Below are positions 34,900 to 45,330 of a DNA stretch of 64,000 nucleotides, one piece after another. Position 1 is the stretch's first letter; the number at the start of each line of letters is the position of its first letter. Source of the stretch: Pogona vitticeps (taxonomy: Eukaryota; Chordata; Lepidosauria; Squamata; Agamidae); contig NC_135785.1 of assembly GCF_051106095.1 (NCBI RefSeq), positions 188,401,545-188,465,544 on the forward strand. Direction: 5' to 3'. The notes beneath the pieces are model-generated. The model was not told the DNA's origin and ran no database searches. It saw nothing but the letters and a program-made list of their open reading frames with translations. The position numbers and the translations under genes are program-made.

Positions 34900-37525
34900 C
34901 TCACAAAATCCACTTTACCTGAGATTGAAGCAAGAAACTGAACAGAAGATCTTCACAAGTTGGCAGAGCACACAGTCCTTCAGTGTCCTTGTCTCAAACC
35001 ATTTAAGGTTTAACAAAAACTACCAGCACTTCTTAATGGGCTAAGAAATACATCAAGAGCCAAAGCAGATTTAACAGCAGTGGATCCACATGATCCTAGG
35101 TAACACATCCCTATCAAAAGCAGCTGTATTCCAAATCAATTATAATTCCCAGATCTTCTAACAGAGCCCCACACAGAGTTCACTGCAGCAGTCCAGTTTG
35201 GTGGTTGTGATCTTAGCTTAGGACTTTTAGCTTAGGACTTTTCTCAAGAGGTATCTGAAAACAGTATAAAAGTAAGAGAACAGTGCCACCTATTGAAATG
35301 TAAGTAATAGTATCTGGGTAACAACACGTCTATATAAATGTTTATGAAAGTATCGCCTATTCTTGCATTTCTATTTTGTAATGGCCACACAGCTCTCCCC
35401 TTTTATTTCAATGTAAGATGTCAATATGTTTCTGCAAACAGTTCCAAATGATCAGACTAGATTAACTGCTTAGATCTTAGTATTTAAAATACATCTGTCC
35501 TTACATGATACTTTTGCACCCGTACATCTTGAAAATTAGCTTGCTTTGGAGTGTCTTGGTTGTCATGGGCTTAATCTGCAAGTCCGATAGGCCAGCCATG
35601 CATCTCTGAGGAAATTCCATCACTGGAAGACAAACATACTGTTAGTTTCTAAACTGGAACTGAGAGGCTCATCTAGATCACTCTTGCCCATAGACATTCA
35701 CAAAGGTAAATTATTTTTGCTTATATAGTTTCTCTTATTCAGGTTTCTGATCTGCCTTAACAAAATTTGTCCAATTACTCTATGTTTCATGTAGAACAAT
35801 AGCTAAGAAAATTAAAAATCTTACTGTTACCACTATGAGCGTTCCCAGATGGACGGCTCCTGGCATTGCCAATGAAATGACACAAGAACTGGTCCTGCCA
35901 TTAAGCGAAGTGAGGCAGCCACCTCAGGCAGAAATGCTTGGGAATGCTTAGGGCTAGAGAGCAGTAGCAACATGTTGGAGGCAGGAAGTATAATGTCCTG
36001 CAAACCACCCTGTACTCCTAAACTAGATTCCTTGCACGACATGAAAGATGCAGTTCCATCCCACCGCCAGAGCAGACTCAAGAACAAGTCTAATTGGCTT
36101 CTGACCATAGAACAGGGAGCTTCTCCCAAGCTACAAAATGAAAAGAAATGTGCAACTATTCTATCTTTCCCTGAACGGGTTTTGTGTAGCAAAAAAAAAA
36201 GAGGAAGAATTAAGATTGTGTCTTTGGCCACTATTCTATTGAGCTTTCATTGAATAGAAAATTTCACCAGCATAGTGTTGCTGGATCATACTGCAGGTGG
36301 AAGGCCTTGCCATTCTACAATGGTGGGCAAGTTTTCTTCACACTGAAGTTTGCACAATGGTAATGCTTGTGTAAACAGCGTTATCCTGCATCCATTCATT
36401 GGTGGGACTTTCTGTTCAGCAGAGCCCTAGTAGAAATTGACCTATGTTATGTTATATTACATTATATTATTTTTATTAACAGCAGTGGTGGCAGCAAAGA
36501 GATATCAAAGGCATATGAAGGTTTTGCAACATAAATGAAACAGAGACGGCTTTCCCTATCCATGTCAGTTTCACTAGAAAATAAAAAGAGAATAGTTGCA
36601 GGGGAAATCTGCCTATAAAACTGACAAGGATTCCTCTCACTTCTTCTCACTGAAGATGAGATTAAAATATGAAAGGAGCCATTTCTGAATGCATAAAGTG
36701 TGGCAGAATAGATAGATGATGGCCTCTAAAACTGATGATGGATAGATGACCAAATGTTAGCTCCAGAGAGAAAACCTGTGTTCTTAAGTGACACAAAAAT
36801 TCAAGAGGTTGAAATGCAACAGTAAATTATCTTCCTACATTATCATCACCTGATTTTTTTAAAATCTAATTAAAAACCCTGTCATTTCTGTCTTTCACAC
36901 ATGAATAGTGACACAAAGATAAAGCATTCTAAGGACCTTTATTGGTTTAATTGCCAAATATTTGCCATCTTTTTCTGTGTGTCAGCCTGGATATTGAAAG
37001 CTAAGGGCCTTGGAAAAATCCACAGGATTTCTTTGGGGATACAGGCACTTTCTAGATTTTAGCTGGGGCTTTTCTACCACTTGAGACTGTGCTAGGAGGC
37101 TAGGAAAGCCTCTCAATTATCTGTAGGGTGCTTGGATCCTCCATCTTCTCTCCTGTTTCTGGGCCCTCAAAAGCCCTCTGCTCCTCCATTGGACCCAGTA
37201 GGTGTCCAGACAAGTAACATGACTCAGGACGAGGTCATCAAACCTCTTTCTATTGAGCTGCATGGCTGTGAGTGGACCCATAGCTCCAAGGAGCTAATCC
37301 AGGAGCTGTTGTGAGGCCACAGGGACCCTGGAGATCTAAAGCCTCAGTCTATAGGTCCATCGTAATCTCACAAGCTCTAAGCGCACAGCCCATGCCCCCT
37401 TCCCCTGGATATTTCACCTTAGGGGGTTGAACTTTTACCCAGGGCTCACAGTTCAAGCCACAAATAATCTATTGTGGAGGAAGAGGGCCATAAATCATTT
37501 ATAAGTAGGAAAGTGAGGCTTTCTA
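34900..37525. other. No gene recognised; possible repeat near 35100-35225
   Basis: About 2.6 kb. At 35100-35225 the sequence CAGAGCCCCACACAGAGTTC and ACTGCAGCAGTCCAGTTTGG looks like a dispersed lizard repeat, but I cannot name it. The overlapping open frames at 35833-36253 on both strands have no recognised domain. From about 37.1 kb, GC content rises ahead of the L2, and 37140-37500 may be related 5' sequence of that element. Confidence 0.35.
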
Positions 37526-37529
37526 TTAA

Positions 37530-39088
37530 TCCCTCTGCCCTCAAGGATACACTCATTAGGCCCATAAGAAAGAAACCTAGTTTGGCGGCGGACGAAATTG
37601 GCAATTATAGGCCCATCACCAATGTTTCTTAAGCAAGGTAGTCGAGAGGGTGGTGGCCGATCAGCTTCAGGCGTTCCTGGATGAAACAGATGCCCTGGAT
37701 CCATTCCAGTCGGGCTTCAGGCCGCGCCATGGAACAGAGACGGCATTGGTCGCCTTGTGTGATGACCTGTTGAGGGAGGCCGACAGGGGCAAATTGTCTC
37801 TGCTGGTCCTCCTCGATATCTCAGCGGCCTTCGATACCATTGACCACGGTATCCTCCTGGGGAGGCTCACCGAGTTGGGAATAGGTGGCCAGGCATTTGC
37901 CTGGCTCCGTTCCTTCTTGGAGGACCGTCCCCAGAGAGTACAGCTTGGGGAGAATGTCTCGGCCCCGTGGACCCTCAATTGTGGGGTTCCACAGGGGTCG
38001 ATCATCTCCCCAATGCTGTTTAACATCTATATGAGGCCGCTGGGGGGGTCATCAGGGGGTGTGGAGCCCTGTGCCATCAATATGCGGATGACACACAGCT
38101 CTACATCTCCTTTTCTCCAAATACAGGAGATGCCGTTCTGTCCCTTCAGCGCTGCCTGGAGACCGTTCGGGAATGGATGCAGGAAATGGGCTGAGGCTGA
38201 ATCCCAGACAAGACGGAGGTACTGAGGGTGGGCGCTCCCACAGTTGGGGATTTGGGAAACTCCCTCATTTTTGGGGGAGTGACCCTGCCTGCCAGGGATG
38301 GGGTTCGCAGCTTGGGGATTCATCTGGACCCGGCGCTCACTATGGAAACCCAGGTGGCGTCCGTGGTCCGCACCGCATTTTTCCATCTTCGGCGGATAGC
38401 CCAGCTGCGACCCTACCTTGATGTGGGGGCTCTCAACACTTTGGTACATGCGCTTGTAATCTCAAGATTAGACCACTGCAATGCGCTCTACGTGGGGCTA
38501 CCTCTGAGGCTGCTGCGGAAACTACAGGTGGTGCAGAATGCTGCGGCCAGATTACTCAGTGGAGTGAGAAGATACCAACATATCTCGCCCACTCTGGCCG
38601 CATTGCATTGGCTGCCCATCCGATTCCGCATCGACTTCAAAGTGTTGATGCTTACTTACAAAGCCCTAAACGGTTTAGGACCTCAATATTTGGTGGAACG
38701 CCTTCTCCCACCTAGATCTACCCGTGTCACCCGTGCGAGCCAGGAGGTGAGGCTGAGGAGCCTGACGCCGAGAGAGGCCCGGAAGGAAAAGACCAGAAAT
38801 CGGGCCTTCTCAGCGGTGGCTCCTCGCCGCTGGAACAACTTACCTCCTGAGATTCGCGCGGCTCCCTCGCTGGGCATTTTTAAGAAACAATTGAAAACAC
38901 TGATGTATAGGCAGGCTTTCCCAACAGATAATCCCTGACAATTTTTCTTTTATATTCTTTGATTTCTATTTCTGTCTATTTGTAATGTTTTTAATAATTT
39001 TATTGTTGCTCCGATTGTAAGCCACCTAGAGTGGTCTAGTATGACCAGACAGGCGGGATAGAAATAAAATAAATAAATAAATAAAATA
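37530..39088 (+). mobile_element. 5'-truncated L2-clade LINE (family A, copy 2)
   Basis: This is the same family as 2084-3614, with which it shares its start (CTCTGCCCTCAAGGATACAC) and its whole RT and C-terminal region. The frame at 37650-38225 contains FQSGFRPRHGTETALVALCD, LVLLDISAAFDTIDHG and CGVPQGSIISPMLFNIYM. The frame at 38228-38938 contains SLGIHLDPALTMETQVASVV and the L2 C-terminus ending RQAFPTDNP. The catalytic tyrosine-aspartate motif at about 38081 is intact in nucleotide sequence but lies after a frame change near 38045. A second frame change lies near 38190. The 3' end has GGCGGGATAGAAATAAAATA and a short TAAA tail. No endonuclease is present. Confidence 0.9.
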
Positions 39089-39112
39089 AATATATGTAAA
39101 TATCATACAACC

Positions 39113-39230
39113 CAGTATGTCTGTATATATGTATGTATGTGTGTATATTTATATGTGCATATGTATGTGTGTAAACACACAAAGGCACATGCACACACAC
39201 GCGCACACACACACGTACATACATATATAA
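39113..39230. repeat. Alternating purine-pyrimidine microsatellite (TGTA/CACA)
   Basis: A GTATGT/TGTGTGTA-rich half (39113-39175) is followed by a CACACACGCGCACACACA half (39175-39220), making a long alternating purine-pyrimidine run that is partly self-complementary. It follows the L2 tail closely. Confidence 0.8.
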
Positions 39231-39344
39231 TTGTTAAATGTGTTTTACTAGGGTTTGTGTATATAACAACAAATGAGCTGTATTATTTGCAAAAGAGAAC
39301 ATATGTAGCCAATCAGATTGTGTCTAATGTCAGCCAATAAGTGC

Positions 39345-41900
39345 CTAGAGGGTTAACTGTCAGATATAAGTCTCCCTCTGCTCTGCAGGACTGGGCCCTG
39401 TTGCCTCTGGCTGCCTCCCCCCTCCCAATATCAGCCACCTGGCTCAAGGGGAAAAGAAGGCTTTTAGTCGGAGCTGCTTCAAGGGCCCTACCAGACCACC
39501 ATTCCTGTGCTCAGGGGAGCCAAACAACATCTGCCTTCTACAGCGCACTGAGTGAGAGATGGTGGGACTATGGCTGGGCTCCCGCCGGCTGCCAGATTCC
39601 CTGAGGGAACTGGCTGGGGAACAAGCTGGGAAACAGGGGGGTTTGAGGGGCCTCTGGGGCAACCAATAGAAACAATATACAGCAGGGGAAGATATGGCGG
39701 TGGGAGTAAGGCATGCCCATTTGGAGAAAGGAGGTTAGATACCTTACACCTTTCCCCTTTTCTAGCTCTACTCCCAGCCAAACGGTACCAGGTGACCATA
39801 TCAGCCACCCTCCGGGCCACATGTTACTGTTGGTAAATGCAAGGTCGGCAAAAAACAAGACTGCCCTCATCCATGACTTAATTTTGGATGAGGGGGCCGA
39901 CCTGGCATGCATTACTGAGACCTGGGTGGGAGAAGGAGAAGGAGTTCCTCTATCTCAGTTATGTCCCCCTGGGTACTTGGTCCAACACCAGGGTGGGTGG
40001 AGAGGAGGTGTGGCAATAGTCTACAAGGATTCCTCCCACTTTTCCAGACTCCCTGTCCCCTTGGGAAATGGTCTAGACTCTAGAGGGCCTGTATTGTGTG
40101 TTGGGCTTGCGAGACAGATTAGGGATTCTGTTGGTGTACCGCCCACCCTGCTGCTTACTAACAGTCTCCCTACCTGAGCTGACGGAGGTGATCTCGGATC
40201 TGTTGGTGAGGACCCCCAGGCTTTTGGTACTGGGAGACCTCAACCTCCATGCCGAGGCCACTTTATCAGGGGCAGCTCAGGACTTCATGGCCGCCATGAC
40301 AACCATGGGGCTGTCTCAACATGTCATCGGCCCGACTCATGAGAAAGGCCATACACTTGACCTAGTATTCTCAACGGGACGAGACAATGGTGGTCCAGAT
40401 GTGGTGGATTTATCTTTGACTCTGTTGTCATGGTCGGACCATTTCCTGGTAAAATTTAGACTCTCTGTCACTACTACCCTCTGCAGGGGTGGGGGATCAA
40501 TTAAAATGATCCACCCCCGGAGACTTATGGATCCTGAAGGATTCCTGAATGCTCTAGGGGAGTTTCCAGCTGATATGGTCAATGCTCCTGTCGAAGCCCA
40601 GGTCGCCTTGTGGTACAAGGAGATGGCCCGGGCAGTTGACACGATTGCACCTAGGCGCCCTCTCCCTGCCCGCAGAGCCTTCAGGCCGGGTTATGGGACG
40701 GAAACTGCCTTGGTCACCCTGTTTGACGACCTTTGCCGGGAGAAAGACAGGGACAATGCATCCCTGTTGATTCTCCTGGACCTCTCAGCGGCTTTCGACA
40801 CCATCGCCAATGGTGTCCTTCTGGACAGACTGGCTGGGATGGGAATCGGAGGCACTGTTTTACAGTGGTTCCGCTCCTACCTGGCTGATCAAGTCCAGAA
40901 GGTGGTGCTGGGGGACAGTAGCTCTGATCCATGGCAGTTGCATCATAGGGTTCCTCAGGGATCTATACTGTCCCCAATGCTGTTCAATATCTACATGAAA
41001 CTGCTGGGGGAGGTCGTTAGGAGGTTTGGGCTGAGGAGTCAGCAATATGCTGACAACACCCGGCTCTACCTCTCATTCTCTACCAATCCAGGTGTGGCAG
41101 TCACCGTTCTGAACTCGTGCCTGGACTTAATAATGGTCTGGATGAGGGTCAATAAACTGAGGCTCAATCCAGACAAGTCAGAAGTGCTGCTGGTAGGTGC
41201 CCCGCCAGATAGATTAAAGGGCCATTTCCCTGCCTTAGACGGGATTACACTCGCCCTAAGGGTCCGCAGCTTGGGGGTGCTCCTTGACCCCAGTCTGACC
41301 TTGGAAGCCCAGGTGAACTCGGTGTCCAGGGGTGCCTTCTTACAGCTGCGGAGAATATATCAACTTCGCCCTTACCTGGATGAGTGGAGCCTGGCAGCAG
41401 TCACACATACACTGGTAACAACCAGACTGGACTACTGCAATGCGCTATACATGGGGCAGCCTTTGAAGACGGTCTGACAACTGAAACTGGCACAGAACCA
41501 GGCTGCGCAGCTGGTAAGTGGTGCCACCGCATGGACTCATATCACGCCGGTTCTGAAAAATTTGCACTGGCTGCCGGTTGCTGCTCGGGCCCAATTCAAA
41601 GTGCTTACTTTGACATATAAAGCCCTAAACGGCTTAGAATCTGGTTACCTAAAGGACCGCCTTCTTCCATATGAGCCTGCCCATCCTCTAAGATCAGGCC
41701 AGGAGGCCCTTCTGAAGGTGCCATCCCTGAAAGAGGTGAGGGGGATGGCATGTCGAAATAGGGCCTTCTCGGCTGTTGCCCCCCAACTTTGGAATGCCCT
41801 CCCTATAGAGATCCGCCTGGCTCCAACACTCTTGGCTTTTCGGCGCCAGGCAAAGACCTTTCTGTTTAGCCAGCATTTTAATTAAACAGTATTCCCTAGC
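39345..41900 (+). mobile_element. L2-clade LINE (family B) with an internal deletion
   Basis: The element keeps an apurinic-type endonuclease and an RT fused by a deletion. The endonuclease starts in the frame at 39713-40177 (LLLVNARSAKNKTALIHDLI, ADLACITETWVGEGEG) and continues in the 459-residue frame at 40098-41477 with LLVLGDLNLHAEA (residues 42-54), GHTLDLVFSTGRDN and SWSDHFLVKFRLS. At about 40670 the sequence jumps from PRRPLPARR straight to AFRPGYGTETALVTLFDD, so the N-terminal part of the RT is missing. LILLDLSAAFDTIANG and RVPQGSILSPMLFNIYM follow. The catalytic motif reads YADN (residues 317-320) instead of YADD. The C-terminus (frame 41562-41885: MHWLPVAARAQFKVLTLTYK and NALPIEIRLAP) is L2-like. 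The 5' boundary is uncertain, and 39345-39800 may be its 5' UTR. It is clearly a different family from the copy just upstream. Confidence 0.85.
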
Positions 41901-41904
41901 TGGC

Positions 41905-43000
41905 CACATGAGCAGCAGCATTGTGCCCATTTCTAATCATCCTATTGTCATTTCCAGAATAAAATACATAATATCTGATGGCCAATTTTCTGTTCTACAC
42001 TAGTTTACTTGTGTTAATTACTATAAACATTCCATTGCCTGTTTTATAACCCTGAGCTTGTTTTGATCCATACTTCTCACATGTAATGCTGTATTGCACA
42101 TACTGTACTTTTATTTCTGTACACATCAGCAACTAGACTTCTTTCAGCTTTACTCCAATTCCTTTATTAGCAACAGCACTATTCATACTAGACCTTTCTC
42201 TTCCTCTTTAGACCTAAGAATTTAATCTTCCATCACTCTCTCATTTCATTTTGTGACAATAACTTTATGTTTGGGTTTAAAAGGCTTTAAGGAAAAAGAG
42301 AATTAATTATACCTTGGGAGAAAATATCTTGAACTGGATTGTAGATTGTGAGCCAAGAGGATGATTCCTGAGCAACATGAATATAACAGATTTGACGTAT
42401 GAATATTTTAATGTTAAAATGGGGGAATTGAGAAAGGAATTAAGGTGTGTTGATTATTGATTGAGTTATGCCTTGATAGAAGCACACCTTGGTAAAATTT
42501 CTATACTGATTATTTACTTTGCTTGTAATTAGTTGTGCTCAGTTTATTTAAAAAGCAGATTTTGGTCAGAAGGCAAAAAAACACAATGTTCCAGAACATA
42601 GGAAGAACAGATGTCAGCAATAATTAGTAAAAGAGGAAGTTAAAATTTTATTGTTTTGCAGTTTTAGAGCTATATAAGAAAGTGTTTTTTGGAATGATGG
42701 AGTTTATGCTCAGAGCTATGATTTATGCCCCAAGGTGAAAAGCCCACAGAATTTTTTTATAATAAAGATAACTCTGATAGAATGTGTTGAAATGTTTGTT
42801 ATTAAAGATTTCCCTGATAGCTTTGGATTATCTCACCAGAGATAATCAGAAGTGGGTTTTTTGTTGCCTTCTTCCACACAGTCCTAACAAAAGTTAAGTA
42901 TATCACTGTCATTATCTATGAAAGATCCTCTGCCAGTGTTACCTTCTGCAAGGTTCACTGCCCACAGTACTGGACTTTGGTAACTTCATGCCTCCATCAT
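41905..43000. other. No gene recognised; AT-rich
   Basis: About 1.1 kb between the L2 family B copy and the hAT element, without supportable features. Confidence 0.4.
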
Positions 43001-43009
43001 CATTTATAC

Positions 43010-43988
43010 CAAGGGTCTCAAACTCGTGGCTCGGGAGCCAATTGCGGCCCATGGGATGTGGCCCCCGCCTTAATATGAAAGTTTAAGGAGCGGGAGCAGT
43101 GGCAGTAGCACCTACTTGGCAAGCACAGGGCTTCCTCCTCGTCTCATAGGGGCTGGGTCCTACCTGCCCCCCCCCCGAAGCGCCCATGCATCCAGAAGGG
43201 GAGCCCTCTCCCTGCCCAGCAGTCTTCTCCCTCAGGGGTTTGGCACCACTGGGGCTTCTGCTTTTAGGTCTCTCTCTCTCTCCCCCTGCTCTTTGCGGGT
43301 CACCTGGTGAGGCTGCTGGGGCTGCTGTTGCCTCATCCTTTCTGCGCTTCTCCTTCCCCCGCCTGGCGCTCCTCCGCTCCCTGCCCAGACGTGCCGCGGG
43401 AGGGGGTGCTGCCAAGAGTACAGCCTTCTCGCATGAGCTCCCCCTCCCCCCTGGTCCCCTGAGCCACAGTGGGCAAGACCACAGCATCTTGCCAGAGTGG
43501 GAGTTAAGAAGCCCCAGGAAGCCCAATTAGCTTTTGGGTATGGGGGAGAGATTACTCTGCTGATGTGGCCAGCCTTGCAGAAGGGGTGCATGCAGCTGCT
43601 AGGGGTGTATGTGTGTGTGAATCTGTGGGCATTTAAACTCTGGCGGTTTACTGCCACCCACTTCACGGAACCTGGGTGCCTTGTCTTCCTGCAGCATCCC
43701 TCCATTGTCCCCAACCTGTGTCTAAAGAGGGCACGCTTCTTATGTGGAGAACGGTAGCATGCTGTCTTTCTGTCCCCTTTTATTTCCTTGGTTCTGCCTT
43801 CCTGTACTGTCATTGGTTCTCACATCAGTGTTCTATTGTGATGGGCAGGTGTGGTTCCTGGCCTGTATGTCACAGTGCCAAAAGCCATTTGCCACAGTCA
43901 GCAAATGTGGAAAATCTGATGTGGCCCAGCCTCACCAAGACTCTTCTGCCTCCAGCAGCCCCCAGGTAAATTGAGTTTGAGACCCCTG
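43010..43988. mobile_element. Non-autonomous hAT transposon, 979 bp, GC-rich
   Basis: The element starts CAAGGGTCTCAAACTC and ends GAGTTTGAGACCCCTG, nearly perfect 16-bp terminal inverted repeats. The 8-bp sequence ATTTATAC is duplicated exactly at 43002-43009 and 43989-43996. The interior is GC-rich (Ala/Gly/Arg/Ser-rich frames on both strands). None of these frames shows transposase motifs, so they are composition artefacts. It ends about 500 bp upstream of the PRDX4 CpG island. Confidence 0.9.
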
Positions 43989-43996
43989 ATTTATAC

Positions 43997-44485
43997 TAAT
44001 AATTCTGTTCTGCTGATGTGACCATTAATTCTGGAAGATGATGGGCAGATCTTAATCTCCTGTCTCAATTTTTGAGTATTCTGTCTTCGTTGACCCTGCT
44101 GGCAGTTTAAATTCCAATACTGTACTGTAATGCTCTCAGCTTCCCTCAGACACTAAAACTCCTTCAGCACCTCAAGCTGTGGAGTATCACTCACAAAAAA
44201 TCAGGGGAAGTATTTTTGTTACAATATTGTACTGTATTTCTCTGCTTGTCTACTATTAAAGGCTGTGAGCAGAGGCAAACCGGATTACCATGGCATCTGT
44301 GTTTTTGACTTTTGCGAAGGCACTGCATTTCTTCACACCCTTCAGCACCAACGCTTCAGGCCTTCCTGCTGTCTGGAAACCGTTTACTGTACTTCTTATA
44401 TTATACGGTCACAGACCCAGCTGTCAGTAAATTGACTTCTAACTTGGAAGTAAGAAAACAATGCTTCTCTCCTCATTGTGAAATT
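43997..44485. other. No feature recognised
   Basis: About 490 bp of ordinary composition between the hAT element and the PRDX4 CpG-rich promoter region. Confidence 0.4.
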
Positions 44486-44489
44486 AGTG

Positions 44490-45330
44490 TGGCAAATAGC
44501 GTCGGAAGGGCGAGCAACCACCAGCAAGGAACGGGAACCACCCACGACCTCGCCATCCACGGAGGTCTGCAGCCAACGCTGCTGCAGCGATGGGGGTGGG
44601 GGGTGGGGGGACGTGAAAAACAATAGGGCGGGCGAGCGGGGGGGGGTGCCTCTGTGGTGTGCGCGCGTGCGTATCGTCGACAAAGCGATGGTCGTGGCGT
44701 CCCGCCCCCTGAGGCGCCCCGACTCGGGCGCCCGCCGGCCGGCCTCTTCCTCCTCCTCCTCCTCTTCCAGGCCCGGGCGCTGACGTGCTCTTCGCTGGCT
44801 GGGACTTAGCGAGACGTGCGGCTGCTCAGCTGGCTTGGCCATGGAGGCAGAGGAGCTGCCGCGCGCCGCGCCGCACGAAGAATGCCAGGCAGCGGGGAGG
44901 CGGCGGCGGCGGTTGGCGCCCGTCACCAAACCGTTGACCGTCTCCCTTCTGGTGCTGCTCCTGCTGGCGGCGACCATGACGGAGGAGGCCGGGACCGCCG
45001 AGGCGGCCCAGGGCGCGGGCGACGAGAAGTGCCATTACTACGCGGGGGGCGAAGTGTATCCGGGCGAGGCATCGAGGGTGCCCGTCAGAGACCACTCGTT
45101 GCACCTCAGCAAGACCAAGAGTAGGTGCCCGCCGAGCCCTGAGGGAGAGCGAAGAGGAGGCCAGGGACCGGCAAGGGAGAGACGGGCGGCGCGAAGGGGA
45201 TGGGGGGGGGGGGGCTGCCTGGCGACCTGCCTTGCCTCGTGTTGTCCTTCTGGGCCGAAAAGGAGTATAGCCGTGGCGGCAAGGAGGAGCCCTCCAGCTC
45301 TCTTTCCCTTCTCCGCCCTCTTCCTCGCCG
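44490..45330 (+). promoter_or_regulatory. CpG island and PRDX4 promoter region
   Basis: Sequence composition changes abruptly from AT-rich to CpG-dense at about 44.49 kb and back again by about 45.35 kb, a typical housekeeping-type CpG island covering the upstream region, exon 1 and the start of intron 1. A GC box (CCCGCCCCC, 44701-44709) is present, and no TATA box is evident. ACGTG cores occur at 44781-44787 (TGACGTG) and 44813-44818 (GACGTG), 54 and 23 nt before the ATG. The transcription start is not determined. Confidence 0.75.
44841..45120 (+). CDS. PRDX4: PRDX4 exon 1 (start, ER leader)
   Basis: The exon encodes residues 1-93 plus one base: the 30-residue N-terminal region with RRRRR, the hydrophobic LLVLLLLAA stretch and [20 protein letters not shown], which is highly conserved in PRDX4. 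The donor is AAGA|GTAGGT. Confidence 0.95.

Noticed and set aside
35833-36253. Overlapping frames of 132 and 93 codons on opposite strands
   Set aside because: Neither has a recognisable domain, and both contain composition-driven runs.
43083-43813. Long overlapping open frames on both strands (up to 193 codons)
   Set aside because: They arise from the GC-rich interior of the hAT element and cross its right part. There are no transposase or host-protein motifs.
1-44000. Exons of PTCHD1 or another upstream host gene
   Set aside because: No splice-flanked conserved coding stretch was found. All recognisable coding sequence in this part belongs to transposons.
44396-44977. Minus-strand frame of 193 codons upstream of PRDX4
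   Set aside because: It is a CpG-island artefact with low-complexity Glu and Ser/Pro runs. No conserved motif is visible.
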